A stretch of 11,177 nucleotides of DNA. Origin: Chitinophaga pinensis. GTDB lineage: Bacteria; Bacteroidota; Bacteroidia; M30B66. Where the stretch lies: NCBI GenBank assembly GCA_943330985.1, contig CALQJV010000016.1, positions 1-11,177 on the forward strand, read 5' to 3'. Below are positions 8,747-11,177 of this stretch, one piece after another. The first letter of the stretch is position 1. Each line of letters starts with the position of its first letter. Below the pieces are notes generated by a model. That model worked only from the letters and a program-made list of their open reading frames with translations. It was not told where the DNA came from and searched no databases. Made by a program: the position numbers and the translations under genes.

Positions 8747-10294
8747 ATGAAATTACACCTCTATTTTCTATCCGCTTGTTCCTTATTTATCCTGACATCG
8801 TGTTATAAAAACGATGATTCTAATAGCAACTCTTCAAATACATTTCATGAGGTGCTTAAGCCCAAAGCAATTCAAACTCCGATTCCCGAAGGCATTGCCT
8901 TTTCTCAAGCAAAAACAGATGAAATTATTTTACAAACATTAAATGAACGGAAAGATTTTCGATGGGAATGGATGGACCTTAAAACCATTTGGAGTGCTGC
9001 GCAGTATGGCAATCAGGCAGTTGCTATTGGATATAAACCTGCCGATTTGAAAGACATTACAAGCAGCATCCATTCCATAAATTTAAAAAGTAAACCTTGG
9101 AAATCGGTTCATGACGCCCTATTGGAATTGATACTTTCAGAAATTAATAAAACGGCATTGACACCTATTAAAATCGAAGACATTCTCATCGAAGATGATC
9201 AAACACTGCCAATAATCACCATTCGTTTAACCGATAAAAATACATTTACAGCTTTATACAATCTCGAAAACGTGCGTTACATCGAACCGCTCGACTATTG
9301 GCCACAATCAAAAGAGCGCTCTTCATCTGGCTGCACTGCTTCAACAATAAGTCTAAACACTTCCGATTGGACTACAATTAGTCCCAATTGCAGATTGCCC
9401 TGGAATTATAACAATGTCAACATTCCCAATGCTTGGAATGTATCGCAAGGACAAGGAATTACCGTTGGAATTATTGATGCAGGAATAAGTAGTTCGCAAT
9501 TTTTCTTAAGCAGTTTGTTCAATAGTGGAAGTTCGAATGTTGGGCGAATACTTACTACCGATTACACTTATGGAACAACCGCATACACAACTTGCACCCA
9601 TGGAACAAGCATGAGTGGATTAGCAGTTGGCCCAAGAAATTCGGGAGATGCGACAACTGGAGTTGCCTATAAATCGAATCTGCATTTTATTCGTGCCTGC
9701 GAAGATGTTGTTTTGGATGGAGCTTCAGAAAAAACGGGGGTTAAAAATGCCCTTGTGAAGATGGGAGATAAAGCAGATGTCCGCATTGTAAGTATGAGCA
9801 TCGGAACTCCATTTTCGAGCAGTATTTTAGAAGACGGTGTAAATTATGCGAGCAATAAAGGCAAGCTGATATTCGCGGCTGCAGGCACATCGTATTCTTG
9901 GACAAGCTGGTGGGGAGTTATTTACCCTGCTTCCTATGCTGCTTGCATTGCCATTACGGGCGTTAAAGACAACGGAAGCACCTGTGCATCCTGTCACGAT
10001 GGAAGTGAAGTTGACTTTACTATTCCTATGGAACGAAGCAATAATACTGACCGAAATTCACTTTCCTTGCCAGCAGCTGGTTCTTCACCAACGTATATTG
10101 GAGGTAGTTCTTGTGCAACGGCAACTTCTGCTGGAATTGCCGCATTGGTTTGGAGTGCTAGACCAAGTCTTAGTAAAACACAAGTATATCTCGCCTTAAG
10201 AAACTCTTCACAGTTCTATCCGAGCTATTCTGGCAGTCTTGGTTATGGGAATTTAAATGCCGCAGCTGCAGTTAATTTGGCATTATCCTATTGA
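8747..10294 (+). CDS. Subtilisin-family (S8) serine protease lipoprotein
   Basis: The 515-residue product begins with a lipoprotein signal: hydrophobic residues 3-16 and the lipobox LTSC with Cys19 as the lipidated residue. The following KNDDSNSNSS is a flexible acidic stretch resembling the signals that send Bacteroidota lipoproteins to the outer face of the outer membrane. Residues about 30-185 should be a propeptide; its end, NVRYIEPLD, looks like the last strand of inhibitor-I9-type prodomains. The catalytic domain (about 225-515) has Asp244 in VGIIDAGI, His285 in THGTSMSG and Ser455 in GGSSCATATSAG. Where subtilisins have the oxyanion-hole Asn (AAGN), this protein reads AAAGT, with Thr381. 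Eight cysteines after Cys19, including a CASC pair at 413-416, suggest disulfides outside the cytoplasm. There is no type IX sorting domain. The ATG at 8747 gives the complete signal. An imperfect -7 element (TATTTTCG, 8709-8716) may drive it. Substrate unknown. Confidence 0.92.
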   Translation: MKLHLYFLSACSLFILTSCYKNDDSNSNSSNTFHEVLKPKAIQTPIPEGIAFSQAKTDEIILQTLNERKDFRWEWMDLKTIWSAAQYGNQAVAIGYKPADLKDITSSIHSINLKSKPWKSVHDALLELILSEINKTALTPIKIEDILIEDDQTLPIITIRLTDKNTFTALYNLENVRYIEPLDYWPQSKERSSSGCTASTISLNTSDWTTISPNCRLPWNYNNVNIPNAWNVSQGQGITVGIIDAGISSSQFFLSSLFNSGSSNVGRILTTDYTYGTTAYTTCTHGTSMSGLAVGPRNSGDATTGVAYKSNLHFIRACEDVVLDGASEKTGVKNALVKMGDKADVRIVSMSIGTPFSSSILEDGVNYASNKGKLIFAAAGTSYSWTSWWGVIYPASYAACIAITGVKDNGSTCASCHDGSEVDFTIPMERSNNTDRNSLSLPAAGSSPTYIGGSSCATATSAGIAALVWSARPSLSKTQVYLALRNSSQFYPSYSGSLGYGNLNAAAAVNLALSY

Positions 10295-10533
10295 CGACCA
10301 ATTCGTATTTTTTAGTTTTCAAGGAAATTAAAGATCAGAAAATTTATTATGATTTTGAGAGTTCAGTGACCTTACAAAATATATTTTTGAATCCGAATCG
10401 CCCTAGTAGAATAATTCTTTTTTGATTTTAGGTTAACTAGAATTACCTCATCATGCATAGATGTTATAATTAAAGTCCGTTGTATTACTTTAGCAGAGTA
10501 TTTAATCTCAATTTAATTGATTAGAATTGAATT
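10295..10533. other. Intergenic region between the protease and the surface-protein gene
   Basis: These 239 bases are AT-rich and hold no convincing open frame or RNA gene. I see no GC-rich hairpin with a T-run after the protease stop. The region contains a promoter-like element at 10382-10389 and a 13-base inverted repeat TCAATTTAATTGA at 10508-10520, which ends 13 bases before the next start codon and could influence its leader, though it is entirely of common AT-rich words. Confidence 0.5.
10382..10389 (+). promoter_or_regulatory. Possible -7 promoter element for the surface-protein gene
   Basis: TATTTTTG matches TAnnTTTG exactly. A TTTG at 10354-10357 lies 24 bases upstream, a little farther than usual for the -33 box. 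If used, the leader would be about 140 bases. No better candidate is seen closer to the ATG at 10534. Confidence 0.3.
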
Positions 10534-11177
10534 ATGAAAAAACTCTTAGTGTCTATTATCATCTGGACTTTGATTATTCAAAATGGATATTCACAGACTC
10601 AAGTTTCTGGCAAAACAGCGCAATTGTATGCTAAGAAGAAAGAAGCTGCTTTAGCACAGATGTCTTCAGCAAAAGGCGGAAGCAGCACAAGCGACTGTGG
10701 TGGATCTATTGTTTTATGCGGCGGGATTTATACCGAGGAAACAGCGCCTCCCGGCACAGGAAACATATACGAGTTTACAGGAACCTGTAACCAAGGAACA
10801 GAAACAATGAGCTTGTGGTACTCCTTTACTGTTGCGGAAACAGGAACAATTAGTTTTATAATAGATCCCGTTGTAGATGCCGACGATTATGATTGGGGAC
10901 TTTTTAATATCACCAACGGAGGGTGTGCAGGTATCATTGCCCAAGACGGCTCCTCTCCTGAAGTAGAATGCAATTCTTATGGATCTCTAATTGCAGGCAA
11001 TGGACCAACGGGAATTTCTACTGCCAATGGCGGAGTCGGCACTTCTAACGGACCAGGAGACACATTTGGCCCAGCATTCAATGCCGATTTGCAGGTTGAC
11101 AGCGGACAAACTTTCGCATTAGTAGTCATGAACTGGTCGAACAGTACCGATGGATACACAATCGATTTCACGCAAAG
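10534..11177 (+). CDS. Secreted surface-type protein with Cys-rich beta module, 3' end outside window
   Basis: The frame is open from ATG 10534 to the right edge (214 complete codons), so the C-terminus is missing. Residues 1-20 are a signal peptide (MKKLL, hydrophobic core, GYS before Gln21); there is no lipobox cysteine, so the mature protein begins free in the periplasm. A short charged segment with AKKKEAALAQ follows. From about residue 54 the sequence is rich in Gly, Ser, Thr and Asn with five cysteines (55, 62, 85, 131, 146). The stretch SLWYSFTV (93-100), then a strand ending SFIIDP and the motif DDYDWGLFNI (117-126), matches a module I know from the N-terminal parts of large Bacteroidota proteins that end in type IX secretion or gliding-motility-associated C-terminal domains. 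That predicts a large exported adhesin-like protein, but the C-terminal domain is not in the window. Spacing of 239 bases from the protease gene gives no evidence of an operon. Confidence 0.85.
   Translation, partial: MKKLLVSIIIWTLIIQNGYSQTQVSGKTAQLYAKKKEAALAQMSSAKGGSSTSDCGGSIVLCGGIYTEETAPPGTGNIYEFTGTCNQGTETMSLWYSFTVAETGTISFIIDPVVDADDYDWGLFNITNGGCAGIIAQDGSSPEVECNSYGSLIAGNGPTGISTANGGVGTSNGPGDTFGPAFNADLQVDSGQTFALVVMNWSNSTDGYTIDFTQ

Noticed and set aside
8602..8808. 68-residue plus-strand frame before the protease
   Set aside because: It overlaps the protease start and signal peptide by about 60 bases in another frame, has no recognisable pattern, and covers the likely promoter region.
10714..11171. 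Minus-strand frames at 10714-10944 and 10977-11171
   Set aside because: They lie antisense to the surface-protein gene, which has a clear signal peptide and a known module in its own frame.

Overview
The window looks like a chromosomal segment from a member of the Bacteroidota; I cannot fix the order. The evidence is an AT-rich composition, four exact matches to the Bacteroidota -7 promoter element TAnnTTTG upstream of genes, few recognisable Shine-Dalgarno sequences, a YbiT-type ABC-F protein of the form I remember from this phylum, a lipoprotein with an acidic stretch after its lipidated cysteine, and a secreted protein with a module common in Bacteroidota surface proteins. I see no rRNA, tRNA, insertion sequence, integrase, CRISPR array or origin.

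Layout. Positions 1-8521 are all minus strand. In transcription order they hold an ABC-F ATPase (8521-6905), an OmpR-family response regulator and its sensor kinase joined as TAA-ATG (6833-6156, 6155-4755), a seven-helix hemolysin III/PAQR membrane protein with an extra C-terminal soluble domain (4617-3760), a 51-residue gene (3669-3514), the L-2-hydroxyglutarate oxidase lhgO (3410-2208), and the 5' part of a large secreted coiled-coil protein that runs off the left edge (2031 to beyond 1). From 8747 rightwards the strand switches: a subtilisin-family (S8) lipoprotein (8747-10294), then the 5' part of a secreted surface-type protein that runs off the right edge (from 10534).

How the genes relate. 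Only the regulator-kinase pair is a clear operon. The others have gaps of about 70-240 bases, and several have their own promoter-like element, so this is mostly a run of independently transcribed housekeeping and envelope genes, not one pathway. Four products act at or beyond the inner membrane: the coiled-coil protein, the PAQR protein, the S8 lipoprotein and the C-terminal surface protein.

Most worth a second look: (1) the PAQR/hemolysin III protein fused to a small HicB-like domain; (2) an S8 protease with Asp, His and Ser of the triad present but Thr where the oxyanion-hole Asn normally sits; (3) six near-identical 29-residue (87-bp) repeats in the coiled-coil protein; (4) the 51-residue gene. 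I do not see a convincing multi-gene novel system; the new-looking features are within single genes.
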